This document shows positions 8,740-18,275 of a stretch of 64,000 bases of DNA, in pieces (position 1 is the stretch's first letter; every line of letters starts with the position of its first letter). A program made the position numbers and the translations under genes. The notes beneath the pieces are model-generated. The model worked only from the letters and a program-made list of their open reading frames with translations. It was not told the origin of the DNA and did not search any database. The stretch covers positions 261,956 through 325,955 of the forward strand of contig NZ_BLJO01000007.1 of NCBI RefSeq assembly GCF_009932555.1, given 5' to 3'. Origin of the DNA: Steroidobacter agaridevorans (GTDB lineage Bacteria; Pseudomonadota; Gammaproteobacteria; Steroidobacterales; Steroidobacteraceae).

Positions 8740-9626
8740 CGCTCGGCCATGGTCGGCGCCACATAGCCGGCGGCGGCCAATTCGCGTTCGGCCTGCTTGA
8801 AACCGTAAGCCGGGACGAGCTCGTCGGTGCGATCGCCGATCTGTTCCCACTGCGCGATCACCTGCTCGCCCGCATCGGCATCTCCGCCGACCTGCACGCC
8901 TTTAGTAAGCGTGATATTCGCGCGTGCGAAGTGACCCGCGCCGGCACATAGGATTGCGCGATTCGGCGCCTGCTCTGCGACCAGCGCGAGCAGGCCGGGG
9001 CTGACCAGCTTTGGATCGAGACACTGCAAGGCTTCCTCTGCCAGCACACCGTGAGTCATCTGCGTCGCGGCCGTCGGCGCCAGGCAATTGACGCGGATGT
9101 TGTGCTTCTCGCCTTCCAGTCCCAGCGTTTGCATCAGCCCCACCAGTGCCAGCTTCGCCGCCCCGTAATTGGACTGGCCGAAATTTCCATACAGGCCCGA
9201 CGACGACGTGGTCATCACCACGCGCCCGTACTGCTGCTGGCGCATGATTTCCCAGACGGCCTTGGTGCAAATCACCGCGCCCATCAAATGAACATCGAGC
9301 ACCAGGCGGAAGTCTGCGAGGCTCATCTTGGCGAAGGTCTTGTCGCGCAGGATGCCGGCGTTGTTGATGAGAATGTCGACCCGCCCCCAGTTCGACATCA
9401 CGCCGCCGATCATGGTCGCCACCGCCGCCTCGTCGGTAACCGATGCGGCTACGGGAATCGCTTCGCCGCCCGCAGCGACGATTTCGCCAGCGACACGAGC
9501 TGCGGCCGCCTGATCCATGTCGTTCACGACGACCTTGGCGCCATACCGCGCCAACAGCAGCGCATGCGCCCGGCCCAGTCCACCGCCCGCTCCCGTAACG
9601 ATTGCGACGCGCGACTCCAATCTCAT
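8736..9626 (-). CDS. SDR dehydrogenase of the hydroxyacyl-CoA (MFE-2/HSD17B4-like) type
   Basis: A 296-residue cytosolic NAD(P)-dependent dehydrogenase. Cofactor motif TGAGGGLG at 11-18, NNAG at 88-91, catalytic S141-S143, Y154 and K158 (YGAAK). The ND after VVV (35-36), the INNAGILRDKTFAKM stretch and the long C-terminal tail match the dehydrogenase domain of peroxisomal-type multifunctional enzymes acting on 3-hydroxyacyl-CoAs. ATG 9626 has AAGGGG at good spacing; an in-frame ATG at 9641 overlaps the TetR stop but lacks a ribosome site. Last gene of the 8.7-17.2 kb operon, fitting beta-oxidation of the acid made by the esterase and ligase. Confidence 0.87.
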   Translation of the reverse strand: MRLESRVAIVTGAGGGLGRAHALLLARYGAKVVVNDMDQAAAARVAGEIVAAGGEAIPVAASVTDEAAVATMIGGVMSNWGRVDILINNAGILRDKTFAKMSLADFRLVLDVHLMGAVICTKAVWEIMRQQQYGRVVMTTSSSGLYGNFGQSNYGAAKLALVGLMQTLGLEGEKHNIRVNCLAPTAATQMTHGVLAEEALQCLDPKLVSPGLLALVAEQAPNRAILCAGAGHFARANITLTKGVQVGGDADAGEQVIAQWEQIGDRTDELVPAYGFKQAERELAAAGYVAPTMAER

Positions 9627-9637
9627 TGCATTCCCCT

Positions 9638-10387
9638 TCATTGACTACCGCAGACGGCCAGGAAACCGCCGGCCATGAATCTGGCCATGCGTTTCTTCAC
9701 GGCCTCGAAATCTTCCGACTGGCAGACCCCGCCGGACAACTTGTCGATACGCCCGGTGCGCGCCAGCGTCAGCAACAACGCGCCAGTCACGAAGTGATAT
9801 CCCCAAAAGATATCTTCGTCGCGACACTCCGGCAGCGCCCGCTTCAGCAGACCGATGAGCTTCAGCACCACCGGATCGAAGTGCTTGTCCATCAGCTCGG
9901 CGCCCCACTCCGGCGTGTTCGCGACCTGCGCGCCCAGCCGGCCGTAGTTCTTCCAGCGCTTGCCGCCCTGGATATAAAGATCCAGGTCGGTGTCGAGGAA
10001 CGCGTGCAGCGCACCTTCCACCGTCGGCTTGCCGTTGGTCGACGCGTCGTAGGCGTCGAGCGCGTCCATTCGCCGCGTGCTCGTCACTACGGCGCGGCGG
10101 CCGAACACCGCATCGAACAACTTCTTCTTGTCCCGGAAGTAATAGTTCATGAGCGTGTGATGCACGCCGATCTGCTTGGCCACGTCCTTCAACGTGACGC
10201 CATACAAGCCATGTTTGGAGAACAGATCCTCGGCCACGTCCAGAATCTGCTCGGTCATCTCGGCGCGCTGTTCGGCCTTGGTCGGGCGCTTGCCGCGCGC
10301 CTTGGCGGACTTCGCGCCGGACGGTTTCGCCTTGCCCGACGCCTTGCGCCGGGCCTTCACTTTCTTCGGAGCCACATCTACAGCCAC
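9638..10387 (-). CDS. TetR family regulator with a basic Ala/Lys-rich N-terminal tail
   Basis: A 249-residue repressor-type protein. The helix-turn-helix lies at about 45-95 (EQILDVAEDLFSKHGLYGVTLKDVAKQIGVHHTLMNYYFRDK), and the rest is an all-helical ligand domain. GTG 10387 is set by GGAGG 9 bases upstream. Residues 7-43 are almost entirely Ala, Lys, Arg, Pro, Ser and Gly, a histone H1-like extension unusual for this family. It sits between the ligase and the SDR, so it probably controls the operon and itself; a palindrome at 17325-17350 is a candidate site. Ligand may be an acyl-CoA, by analogy. Confidence 0.88.
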   Translation of the reverse strand: MAVDVAPKKVKARRKASGKAKPSGAKSAKARGKRPTKAEQRAEMTEQILDVAEDLFSKHGLYGVTLKDVAKQIGVHHTLMNYYFRDKKKLFDAVFGRRAVVTSTRRMDALDAYDASTNGKPTVEGALHAFLDTDLDLYIQGGKRWKNYGRLGAQVANTPEWGAELMDKHFDPVVLKLIGLLKRALPECRDEDIFWGYHFVTGALLLTLARTGRIDKLSGGVCQSEDFEAVKKRMARFMAGGFLAVCGSQ

Positions 10388-10461
10388 TGTTCCAAGCCTC
10401 CATCGTCTCGCGGCACTCGAGGCGCGGACGATCCGAAGGCACTCCGGTTCGACGCTCCGCC

Positions 10462-12054
10462 TCAACCACCGCCGTATTCTAATCTGAGGCGCATCTTGTC
10501 GATCTTTCCGGTCGAGGCCAGCGGCATGCGGGCCAGGCGCAGCACGGCATCGGGAATCCACCAGGGCGCCACCTGCCCCCGCAGCGTCGTGAGCAGCGCC
10601 TCATCGGTGATGGCCCGATGGTCGCGCAGCTCCACCAGCAGGACGGGGCGTTCGCCCCACTTCGGGTCGGTGCGGCCGATCACCGCGGCCAGCGCAACTT
10701 CGGGCAGGCGGCCGATAATGGCCTCGATCTCGGCCGGATTGATCCACTCGCCGCCCGACTTGATCAGGTCCTTGGCCCGACCGGTGATGATCAATTGACC
10801 GTCGCCGTCGATACGGGCCAGATCGCCGGTGTTGAACCAGCCATCGGCATCGGTCGCGGCCCGCTCATCGCCGAAATAGCGCTCGATCACACTGGCGCCG
10901 CGCACTCGCAGGTGCCCTTCCACACCTCGTTGCTCCGGCAGCGCTCGCCCATCGGCGTCGGTCAGCAGCAGATCCACCCCCACCGCGGGACGCCCCGAAA
11001 CAGCCGCCGCGCGCTTCGGATCATTCGGCGCCGACATCGTGCCCGAGGGCGACAGCTCGGTCATGCCCCAGCTGGTTTGGAGCGAAACGCCGAGACGTCG
11101 CTCGATACGCTCCATCAAGGCTGGCGGCAAAGGCGCGCCGCCCACCAGGATGCGCTTCAGCGTCGGCAACTCTCCGCCGGTCGCTTCGAGATGTTCGACC
11201 AGCCCCAGCCAGACTGTCGGCACGCCGACGGCAATCGTTACACCCTCGGCCGCAATCAAACGCGCCAGGCTCGCACCGTCCGCATGGCGCCCCGGCAAAA
11301 CCAGTTTCGCCCCTGCGGCCGGAACGGCAAACGGCAATCCCCAGGCACTGGCATGAAACATTGGCACGACGGTGAGCACGCTGTCGGCGGAGGTAATGCC
11401 CAGCACATCCGCCTGAAGCAGACGCAACGTATGCAGGAAGCTGGAGCGATGCGTGTATGTAACGCCCTTCGGCGCACCTGTCGTGCCCGAGGTGAAGCAC
11501 AGGCCGGACGCAGCCCGTTCGTCGAAGCCGCCCCACGCGATCGGATCGCGAGCCGTCGCTATCGCCTCTTCCAGTGCGATTGCCGCCGGCCCATAACGCT
11601 CGCCGCGCCACGCATCCAGTGGTCCGTCGATCACGACGATGTTTGTAACTGTCGACGTACGCTCGATGATTTGCTGGGCGAGCGGCGCGAGATCCGCGCT
11701 CACGAACATCACCCGACAAGCGGACTGCGCCAACATCGACGCGAGCTGCGCAGCGGTGAGTCGAGGGTTGAGCGTGTGACAGACCGCGCCCATGCCCATG
11801 ATCGCGTACCAAGCCTCGACATGCGCCTGTGTATTCCAGGCGAGCGTGGCCACGCGATCGCCGAAACCGATGCCGAAATCTCTGAGCAGCGCGGAAACAC
11901 GCACGCTGCGTGAACGCAAGTCTGCGTAGCTCACCCGGTCGGCTCCGCCACCGTCGCGTCCCGTCACCACCTGCGCGCGCGGATGCCACTTCGCCGCGTG
12001 ATCGAGAAACTTATCCAGAGTCAGCGGGAACTCTTGCATGGACCCTTCGATCAT
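10462..12054 (-). CDS. AMP-forming acyl-CoA synthetase
   Basis: A 530-residue member of the ANL superfamily that activates a carboxylic acid to its acyl-CoA using ATP. The phosphate loop is FTSGTTGAPKG at about 187-197, followed by SWGMTELSP, GWFNTGDLARID and the catalytic C-terminal lysine in STGKIDK. The long-chain or medium-chain-like type is suggested by FPLTLDKFLDHAAKWHP at the start. ATG 12054 forms an ATGA overlap with the esterase stop and has GGAG upstream. Next to a secreted esterase it probably activates the acid that esterase releases. Confidence 0.9.
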   Translation of the reverse strand: MIEGSMQEFPLTLDKFLDHAAKWHPRAQVVTGRDGGGADRVSYADLRSRSVRVSALLRDFGIGFGDRVATLAWNTQAHVEAWYAIMGMGAVCHTLNPRLTAAQLASMLAQSACRVMFVSADLAPLAQQIIERTSTVTNIVVIDGPLDAWRGERYGPAAIALEEAIATARDPIAWGGFDERAASGLCFTSGTTGAPKGVTYTHRSSFLHTLRLLQADVLGITSADSVLTVVPMFHASAWGLPFAVPAAGAKLVLPGRHADGASLARLIAAEGVTIAVGVPTVWLGLVEHLEATGGELPTLKRILVGGAPLPPALMERIERRLGVSLQTSWGMTELSPSGTMSAPNDPKRAAAVSGRPAVGVDLLLTDADGRALPEQRGVEGHLRVRGASVIERYFGDERAATDADGWFNTGDLARIDGDGQLIITGRAKDLIKSGGEWINPAEIEAIIGRLPEVALAAVIGRTDPKWGERPVLLVELRDHRAITDEALLTTLRGQVAPWWIPDAVLRLARMPLASTGKIDKMRLRLEYGGG

Positions 12055-13688
12055 CGACACGACTCCGCGGCCGGCGGCAATGTCGGCGACAGAACGCCAA
12101 CGTTCCAATTCCATGCCTGCGCACCGCTCGCTCGTCGCCGGCACACCACCTGTTCGTTCAATTCATACATGCCCGGCATGAGATGCGTCGCCGCTTTTGG
12201 CTCGCCGCCAAAGGTCATGTAGGCACGGGTCGAGCCGTAAGCCGGCCAGGGTGTGTGACCTTCGGCCCTCGGCTCCGTGGTGCGGATGAAGCTGGCCCAG
12301 TAATCGAGCATCGCGTCGGATAGTTTTGTCTCGACCGGCGTAGACGGCACTTTCGGCCACAGCGGCGGTGTTCGTGCCGCTGTACCAAACACATAGGGAA
12401 GCTCGGCGGCGTGGAATGCATGCAGGCCGGCCTTCTGCGCGGCCGGATAGCCATGATCGAACAGGTACAGGAATGCGGGCTGCCCCAGCGCCGTTTGTTT
12501 TCTCACCAGCCGCTCGGCCGTCCACCCATACAAGGCGTCGCGCGTCGTTGCGAGAATACTTTCCTCGAGTTTGGCGCTCGGATAGAGGCGCAGGAAGTCA
12601 TCGGCGAGATCGGCATATCGATCGCGGATCTGCAATTGATACGCCTTGCCGTTTCTCGGCACCGGTGGCGCAAGGAAACGCAGCGAGCGGATCTCACCGC
12701 TGTTGAAGCCCGCGATAATGGGCACGGACGCCTGCTCGCCACGATCGAATACGTCGACCAGTTGGCGCGGCAATACGCGGCCATCGATCGTCCCGAGCGG
12801 GAAGTAGCCCACACGTGCGGCAACCTCCATCAACTTTTGCGGTTCTATCGATCGCAGCGACGGCAGGTCTTTCGCACCCAGCGCCGTTACGACCCGTGCG
12901 CCGATCGCCTCAGCCGCTTGTTCGCCAAAGCGCGATTGCTTCAGCTCGGGCGTGGAAATCATGTAGGCGCTCTGCGCGATTGCCTTGTGAAATAGCCCTC
13001 GCGCCGGCGGCGAGGCCATCAAATACATCACGCTCAGGCCGCCCGCCGATTCACCCGCAATCGTCACGTTCGACGGATCGCCACCGAACGCGGCGATATT
13101 GCGCTTCACCCAGCGCAGCGCTTCGATCTGATCGAGCAGACCGTAGTTGCCCGAAATGTTGCCGTTCGACTCGGCGCTCAGCAGAGGATGCGCGAGATAG
13201 CCCAAGACACCCAGCCGATAGTTGATCGATACAACCACGACGCCGCGCTCCGCGAGCTTCGTGCCGTCGTACATCGGCTCGCTGCCCGAACCGGTCGTCA
13301 GCGCACCACCGTGAATCCAGACCATCACTGGCGCGTTGCTGACACCCTGCTTCGCCCAAACATTGAGGAACAGGCAGTCTTCACTGACCTCGCCCAGATC
13401 CCAGGCGTAGATGCTCCCGGAGCGCGCCTTGGGTTGGATGCACGCCGCTCCGAACTTCGTCGCGTCGCGCACACCATTCCACGTCGGCATCTCAACCGGC
13501 GGCTTCCAACGTGCGACGTCAACAGGCGGCTGCGCGTATGGCAGTCCCTTGAACACATTTACTGCGCCCTCGGACACACCCCTCATCGTACCGGCCGGCG
13601 CACGGACGACGGGATCCTGGTCGGCAGCCGCAGGCAAAGCAAAGCAGACCGCAGCACTCAACGCGATGACACGCAAACGAAATGACAT
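12051..13688 (-). CDS. Type-B carboxylesterase, exported
   Basis: A 545-residue serine esterase with signal peptide 1-21 (LSAAVCFALPAAA). Oxyanion motif WIHGGAL at about 124-130, nucleophile S214 in TIAGESAGGLSVM, and the family helix YGLLDQIEALRWVKRNIAAFGGDP just before it. HAFHAAELPYVFG near 450 carries the catalytic histidine. The start ATG overlaps the MFS stop (TGATG). Lying between a MFS carrier and an acyl-CoA ligase, it likely hydrolyses an imported ester in the periplasm. Confidence 0.9.
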   Translation of the reverse strand: MSFRLRVIALSAAVCFALPAAADQDPVVRAPAGTMRGVSEGAVNVFKGLPYAQPPVDVARWKPPVEMPTWNGVRDATKFGAACIQPKARSGSIYAWDLGEVSEDCLFLNVWAKQGVSNAPVMVWIHGGALTTGSGSEPMYDGTKLAERGVVVVSINYRLGVLGYLAHPLLSAESNGNISGNYGLLDQIEALRWVKRNIAAFGGDPSNVTIAGESAGGLSVMYLMASPPARGLFHKAIAQSAYMISTPELKQSRFGEQAAEAIGARVVTALGAKDLPSLRSIEPQKLMEVAARVGYFPLGTIDGRVLPRQLVDVFDRGEQASVPIIAGFNSGEIRSLRFLAPPVPRNGKAYQLQIRDRYADLADDFLRLYPSAKLEESILATTRDALYGWTAERLVRKQTALGQPAFLYLFDHGYPAAQKAGLHAFHAAELPYVFGTAARTPPLWPKVPSTPVETKLSDAMLDYWASFIRTTEPRAEGHTPWPAYGSTRAYMTFGGEPKAATHLMPGMYELNEQVVCRRRASGAQAWNWNVGVLSPTLPPAAESCR

Positions 13689-14989
13689 CAAAGGTTGTCT
13701 CCAGTCGAGACCGCTTCGCGCCTCAGTTTCCGAGCCAGGCTGAGGAACATCACGACGGCAAGCACGTAGAAAGGCACGAGCGTGTAGAAGGCGATCTGCA
13801 GCGAGTTGTTCGGGTGAGTGTCGCGGAGCAGATCGCTGACGGCTCCGAGATACGTCGGGCCCAGCCCGAGCCCGATGAGATTCATGACGAGCAACAGCAG
13901 CGCGCCGGCGAGCACACGTTCCTGCGGCCGCACTTCCTCCTGCACCAGTGCGACCGCTGGCGAGAGATAGAAGTAGTTGAAGAAGGTCGGCCCGACGAGA
14001 AACAGCAGCGCGAGCGGCCACGTCGGCGCCCATACAAAACCGATGAAGAACGGAATCGCGAGCGCCAGCCCCACCGCCGGCACCATTGCATAAGCGTGCT
14101 TGCCGCGTGGAGCGAACTTATCGATGAGACGGCCGGACGCATACATGCCCGCGCTGATGCCGATACCGATGAGCAGTGCGTAGTAGACCGCGACCTCGTT
14201 GAGCGTCATGCCCTTCTCGCGCATCAGGAACAACGTTGTGAAGTTCAGCGAGGCATAGGTGACAAACTGCGTGGCGCCACAAGCAAGCGACACGAACACC
14301 AACACCGGTCGCGAGAAGAACATTGCGACCGTCTCGTAGAACCCTGCCTTCTCCATCGCCAGCGGCGATTGCACGGCGGATGGCTTGAAGTCCAGACGCC
14401 CACGTTCCGGCTCTCGAACAAACAAATAGACCGCGAGCGCCGTGACGACACCGACCGCGCCGAGCACCACAAACGCACTTCGCCAGCTATAGGCGGCAGC
14501 GATCGATGCGCCGAAGGCCACTCCCAGCGCTTGTCCCAACGGCGGGCCGAGATTGAACAGGCCCAGCGCGGTGCCGCGAGTGCCCGGAGCGAAGTAGTCC
14601 GAAATGATTGCGTACGACGGCGGCACGCCGCCCGCCTCGCCCACGCCCACCGCCATGCGAGCGGCGACGAGCTGCGGATACGTCGAAGAGAATCCGCAAG
14701 CAACGGTCGCCGCACTCCATAGCGCGCACGCGAACGACAGCACCCGAACGCGATTGGTCCGATCCGCCAGCCACCCGACCGGGATCGAGATCAGGCAATA
14801 GAACAGCGCGAAGTACAGCCCGCTGATGCGCCCCAGCTGGCCATCGGTCACCTGCAAATCATCCTGGATCGGCTTGGCCAGGATCGACAGCAACTGCCGA
14901 TCCAGGAAGTTCAGGACATAGACGAAGCACAGCATGCCGAGCACGAACCAGGCTCGTGCGTCGGGCCGCGCGGCTGCGGCGGTCGACAA
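13688..14989 (-). CDS. MFS transporter (spinster/ACS-like)
   Basis: A 433-residue inner-membrane carrier with 12 predicted helices. The family pattern VYVLNFLDRQLLSILAKPIQ in helix 1, GWLADRTNR in loop 2-3 and VGEAGGVPPSYAIISDYF in helix 4 are visible. The start is TTG 14989 with AGGAG 8 bases upstream; this ribosome site lies directly behind the TonB receptor stop, so the two are co-translated. Likely moves the product of the receptor and esterase, or its acid, across the inner membrane. Confidence 0.9.
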   Translation of the reverse strand: MSTAAAARPDARAWFVLGMLCFVYVLNFLDRQLLSILAKPIQDDLQVTDGQLGRISGLYFALFYCLISIPVGWLADRTNRVRVLSFACALWSAATVACGFSSTYPQLVAARMAVGVGEAGGVPPSYAIISDYFAPGTRGTALGLFNLGPPLGQALGVAFGASIAAAYSWRSAFVVLGAVGVVTALAVYLFVREPERGRLDFKPSAVQSPLAMEKAGFYETVAMFFSRPVLVFVSLACGATQFVTYASLNFTTLFLMREKGMTLNEVAVYYALLIGIGISAGMYASGRLIDKFAPRGKHAYAMVPAVGLALAIPFFIGFVWAPTWPLALLFLVGPTFFNYFYLSPAVALVQEEVRPQERVLAGALLLLVMNLIGLGLGPTYLGAVSDLLRDTHPNNSLQIAFYTLVPFYVLAVVMFLSLARKLRREAVSTGDNL

Positions 14990-14999
14990 CGCTTATCTC

Positions 15000-17246
15000 C
15001 TACAGATCGTAGTTGATGCGCAGGCCGATCGTCCGCGGCCGCATGGTGCCGAAACGACTTGCCAGGAACGCTTCGGGATGGATGTAGGTGACCGAGTCGT
15101 CGTTGAATAGATTCTCGACGTAGGTCGTCAACGTCAGTTGCCCCAGGATTGCACCGAGTGTGAGGTTCACGTTGTTGTAACTATCCGTGTATCCATAGGT
15201 CGGTAGCACTCGATTCGGTGCGCCAGGAACGCGCGGGAACGAGCTCGGGAACGAGTCGACATGCTGGAAGGCCGCCCCGAAGAAGCCACGCGCGCTGGGT
15301 GTGACATCGAAGCCGTAGTTCAGATACGCCGCGCCCTGGAATTTAGGCGCCGCCAATCTGGCGTCGGGCACCGCGCCGGAGATGGCAGCTTCTTCCGGAG
15401 TCAGCTTCGTCACGTGCGCTTGGTTGAAAGAGCCGCTCAAGCCAAGTTGCAGACCTTGCAGCGGCAGCGCGGCGATCTCGAATTCAAAGCCCTTGCTGCG
15501 CGCTTCACCAATATTGGTGGCGAACTGTACCGAGTCAGAAACGCGGTTCGCCTGTACCTGGATGTCGCTCCAATCGATCAGATAAGCGGCGAGGTTGGAA
15601 GTCAGGCGACCGTTGAACCACGTGCTCTTCGCGCCGATTTCATAATTCTGAATCTTGTCTGTCTCAGCGCCATTGGGAATGACCAGGTCATTGGGATCGA
15701 CCACACTGCGCCGGCCGGCAAAGCCATTGACGACGGGCGCGCGAAAGCCGGTCGAAACCGTTGCGTAGGTCGTCACTTCCGGCACCGGTTGGAACGATGC
15801 ACTCACTTTGTACGAGGGCCGACGTTCCTTCGCCTTCACGCCCGTCGTCGCCGCGATGGGCACGACTGTCAGCGGTCCGGAGAAGCCGGGCGTCAGCGCG
15901 GCGCCGAGATAGTTGCTGTTGTAGCCGCCTTCGACGTAGACCTGAGAATCCAGGCCACCGTAGCGCAAGCCGCCGGTCAGCCAGACCCGGTCGCTGATGT
16001 GATAAGTCAGCTCGCCGAAGCCGGCGATCTCATGCGAAAGCGCATGGTTGTATTGCCGCTGGTAGTACTCATCCGGCAGCCCGGTGATGCCCCGCGCCGC
16101 CAGGAACTCGGGCGACGAGCGGTAGAAATAATCGACGTCGTGACGCCGGTCGAGGAAGAAGCCGCCGATCACCCAATCGAACTTGCCGCCCGGATCGGAG
16201 GCGAGCCGCAGCTCTTCGACGAAGGTGTCCTGATAGCCATTGGCATCCAGACCGAATGCAATCGCGCCATTGAAGGTGCCGGCCAGATCGACCCAGAACT
16301 TCTGATCGAACGTCGAGTAGGTGGACGAGCTGGTCAGCAGCGCGCCATCGAACTGGTATTCGACCGTGGCGTTGAACGTGGTGAGCTCGCCGACGAACAG
16401 GTCCGGACGATCCGAGTTGCGCTTGCGGTCGCCGAGCGCCGGATTGGTGAGCGACGAATCCTTCGGATTGCTGTCTTCGTACGAAGCGAGCAGGCGCACC
16501 GACAGTGCCTCCGTCGGCTTCCACAACAGGATGGCGCGACCGCCCCAATCGACCAGCGTGTTCGAGTTCTTGATCCCGGTGCCGATGTTGTCGAGATAAC
16601 CCTCTTCGTCACGATAGAACCCGACGACGCGCAGCGCCAGCTTGTCCTCGACCAGCGGCGCGTTGAGCATGCCGTTGTAACGTTGCCGCAGCGAGTCGCC
16701 GTCGGTCACACCGGTATCGACCATGGCGGCGGCGTCGAACGAGTTCAGATCCGGACTCTTGTTGAGAATGCGCAGCGCGCCGGACAAGGAGCCCGATCCG
16801 AACAACGTGCCCTGCGGGCCGCGCAGGAACTCGATGCGCTCCACATCGAAAAGATTCGGGTCGAGCACCGTGGTGTTGCCGATCGTCGAGATCGGCAGCT
16901 CATCGATATAGATGGCCACCGTGTTCTGCAGGTTCGCGCCGTAGCCGTTGGTGGCGATGCCGCGCGCCGTGAAATTGTTGAAATTGGCAGTGGGCTTGTT
17001 GAGCACGACGCCCGGCGTTTCACGGGCCAGGCCTTCGTAACCGACGATGCCTTTGGTGGTCAGATCGTCTTGTGAGAATGCAGTGATGCTGAGCGGCACA
17101 TCCTGCAATCGTTCGCTGCGGCGTGTGGCCGTGACGATGATTTCTTCGAGCTGAGCCGCTCCCTCCCCCGAAGCCTGTGCCGCAGCCAGTGCCGGTATCG
17201 CAATCAACGCGACCGCCGAGGCGGACGCCAGCAGACCAGACGCCAT
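15000..17246 (-). CDS. TonB-dependent receptor, first gene of ester-utilisation operon
   Basis: A 748-residue outer-membrane receptor. Signal peptide about 1-25; TonB-box-like EEIIVTATRR at about 34-43; plug domain to about 160 (RLQDVPLSITAFSQDDL, GTLFGSGSLSGALRI); then a 22-strand barrel. It ends in RINYDL, lacking the usual final Phe. ATG 17246 has AGGGG 5 bases upstream; an upstream in-frame ATG at 17300 would spoil the signal peptide. It leads a six-gene minus-strand operon with MFS, esterase, ligase, TetR and SDR genes. The plug type (VTATRR...LQDVPLSI) is that of sphingomonads and Steroidobacter relatives. Confidence 0.92.
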   Translation of the reverse strand: MASGLLASASAVALIAIPALAAAQASGEGAAQLEEIIVTATRRSERLQDVPLSITAFSQDDLTTKGIVGYEGLARETPGVVLNKPTANFNNFTARGIATNGYGANLQNTVAIYIDELPISTIGNTTVLDPNLFDVERIEFLRGPQGTLFGSGSLSGALRILNKSPDLNSFDAAAMVDTGVTDGDSLRQRYNGMLNAPLVEDKLALRVVGFYRDEEGYLDNIGTGIKNSNTLVDWGGRAILLWKPTEALSVRLLASYEDSNPKDSSLTNPALGDRKRNSDRPDLFVGELTTFNATVEYQFDGALLTSSSTYSTFDQKFWVDLAGTFNGAIAFGLDANGYQDTFVEELRLASDPGGKFDWVIGGFFLDRRHDVDYFYRSSPEFLAARGITGLPDEYYQRQYNHALSHEIAGFGELTYHISDRVWLTGGLRYGGLDSQVYVEGGYNSNYLGAALTPGFSGPLTVVPIAATTGVKAKERRPSYKVSASFQPVPEVTTYATVSTGFRAPVVNGFAGRRSVVDPNDLVIPNGAETDKIQNYEIGAKSTWFNGRLTSNLAAYLIDWSDIQVQANRVSDSVQFATNIGEARSKGFEFEIAALPLQGLQLGLSGSFNQAHVTKLTPEEAAISGAVPDARLAAPKFQGAAYLNYGFDVTPSARGFFGAAFQHVDSFPSSFPRVPGAPNRVLPTYGYTDSYNNVNLTLGAILGQLTLTTYVENLFNDDSVTYIHPEAFLASRFGTMRPRTIGLRINYDL

Positions 17247-17324
17247 AGTTCCCCCTGCAAAGAAACGCCGGTCTTGGTGCCAGCGCGTGGCCGGGATCAT
17301 GCTACCCGGCCGCGGCTGTCGTCA

Positions 17325-17350
17325 ATACTCACTCACTCGTGTGTGAGTAT
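17325..17350. promoter_or_regulatory. Inverted repeat, candidate TetR operator
   Basis: ATACTCAC, 10-base spacer, GTGAGTAT, about 79 bases ahead of the TonB receptor start and 85 ahead of the divergent SDR. TetR-family sites are often palindromes of this size. The TetR gene in the operon (9638-10387) is the obvious partner, by inference. Confidence 0.5.
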
Positions 17351-17434
17351 CTTTGAACCGACGCGCAGCCGTTCGCTGCCCGATCGCCCCGCTCTTTCTC
17401 ATTGGTGGTGTGCTGAGGGGGCACAGCGGCTACG

Positions 17435-18214
17435 ATGTCGCCCATGGCTCAAGTGTTCATCACCGGCTCGTCTCAAGGCCTCGGCCTGATGACCGGCCAG
17501 CTGCTGGCCGAGCAAGGACACTCGGTTGTACTGCACGCTCGCGATCAAAGCCGCGCGAAAGAATTGAAGGCCAAAGTGCCTCGCGCAACCGGCGTTGTGC
17601 TTGGCGATGTTTCAACTCTGCAGGCGATGCGCGACGTTGCCGATCAGGCGAATGAGTTCGGGCCGTTCGATGCAGCGATACACAACGTCGGCATCGGCTA
17701 TCGCGAACCACGCCGTGTCGAGACCGCAGACGGACTGTCACAGCTATGGGCTGTGAACGTGCTTGCCCCTTATGTGCTCACGGCCCTCATGCCGAAGCCG
17801 CAGCGCCTCGTGTATCTCAGCTCCGGCATGCACCTCGGCTCCAACGCGAGCCTCGATGACATACAGTGGTCGAAGCGTCGCTGGGATGGCAGTCAAGCCT
17901 ACTCAGACACCAAGCTTCACGATGTACTGCTCGCCTTCGCAGTGGCGCGGCACTGGCCGGATGTTCTTGCGAACGCGGTGTCGCCAGGATGGGTGAAGAC
18001 GCGCATGGGCGGGCCCGGCGCCAACGACGATCTCGATCAAGCACACCTGACTCAGGCCTGGCTCGCCGTCAGTGATGACAAGGAGGCGCGGGTCAGCGGC
18101 GGCTTCTTCTATCACAAGCAACCGGGGCGCTTGAATCCCGTGACGAAGGATCCGTCACTGCAGGATCGGCTGATCGAATACTGCCGCAGGATCTCCGGCG
18201 TGGCCTTGCCATAA
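17435..18214 (+). CDS. SDR family oxidoreductase
   Basis: A 259-residue NAD(P)-dependent short-chain dehydrogenase. Cofactor loop TGSSQGLG at about 9-16, HNVG in place of NNAG near 87, Ser in VYLSSGMH and catalytic YSDTK in SQAYSDTKLHD. The shape (SSGMHLGSN..., SPGWVKTRMGGPGANDDLDQAHLTQAWLAVSDD, KQPGRLNP) matches the retinol-dehydrogenase-like bacterial branch. Start could be ATG 17435 or ATG 17444; neither has a strong ribosome site. Divergent from the TonB receptor, so it may share the 17325 palindrome. Substrate unknown. Confidence 0.85.
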   Translation: MSPMAQVFITGSSQGLGLMTGQLLAEQGHSVVLHARDQSRAKELKAKVPRATGVVLGDVSTLQAMRDVADQANEFGPFDAAIHNVGIGYREPRRVETADGLSQLWAVNVLAPYVLTALMPKPQRLVYLSSGMHLGSNASLDDIQWSKRRWDGSQAYSDTKLHDVLLAFAVARHWPDVLANAVSPGWVKTRMGGPGANDDLDQAHLTQAWLAVSDDKEARVSGGFFYHKQPGRLNPVTKDPSLQDRLIEYCRRISGVALP

Positions 18215-18275
18215 CGCGACAACTCACGCACCGATACTCCAATCAACCGCGGTGAAGCCGTCATCAAATAGCCAG

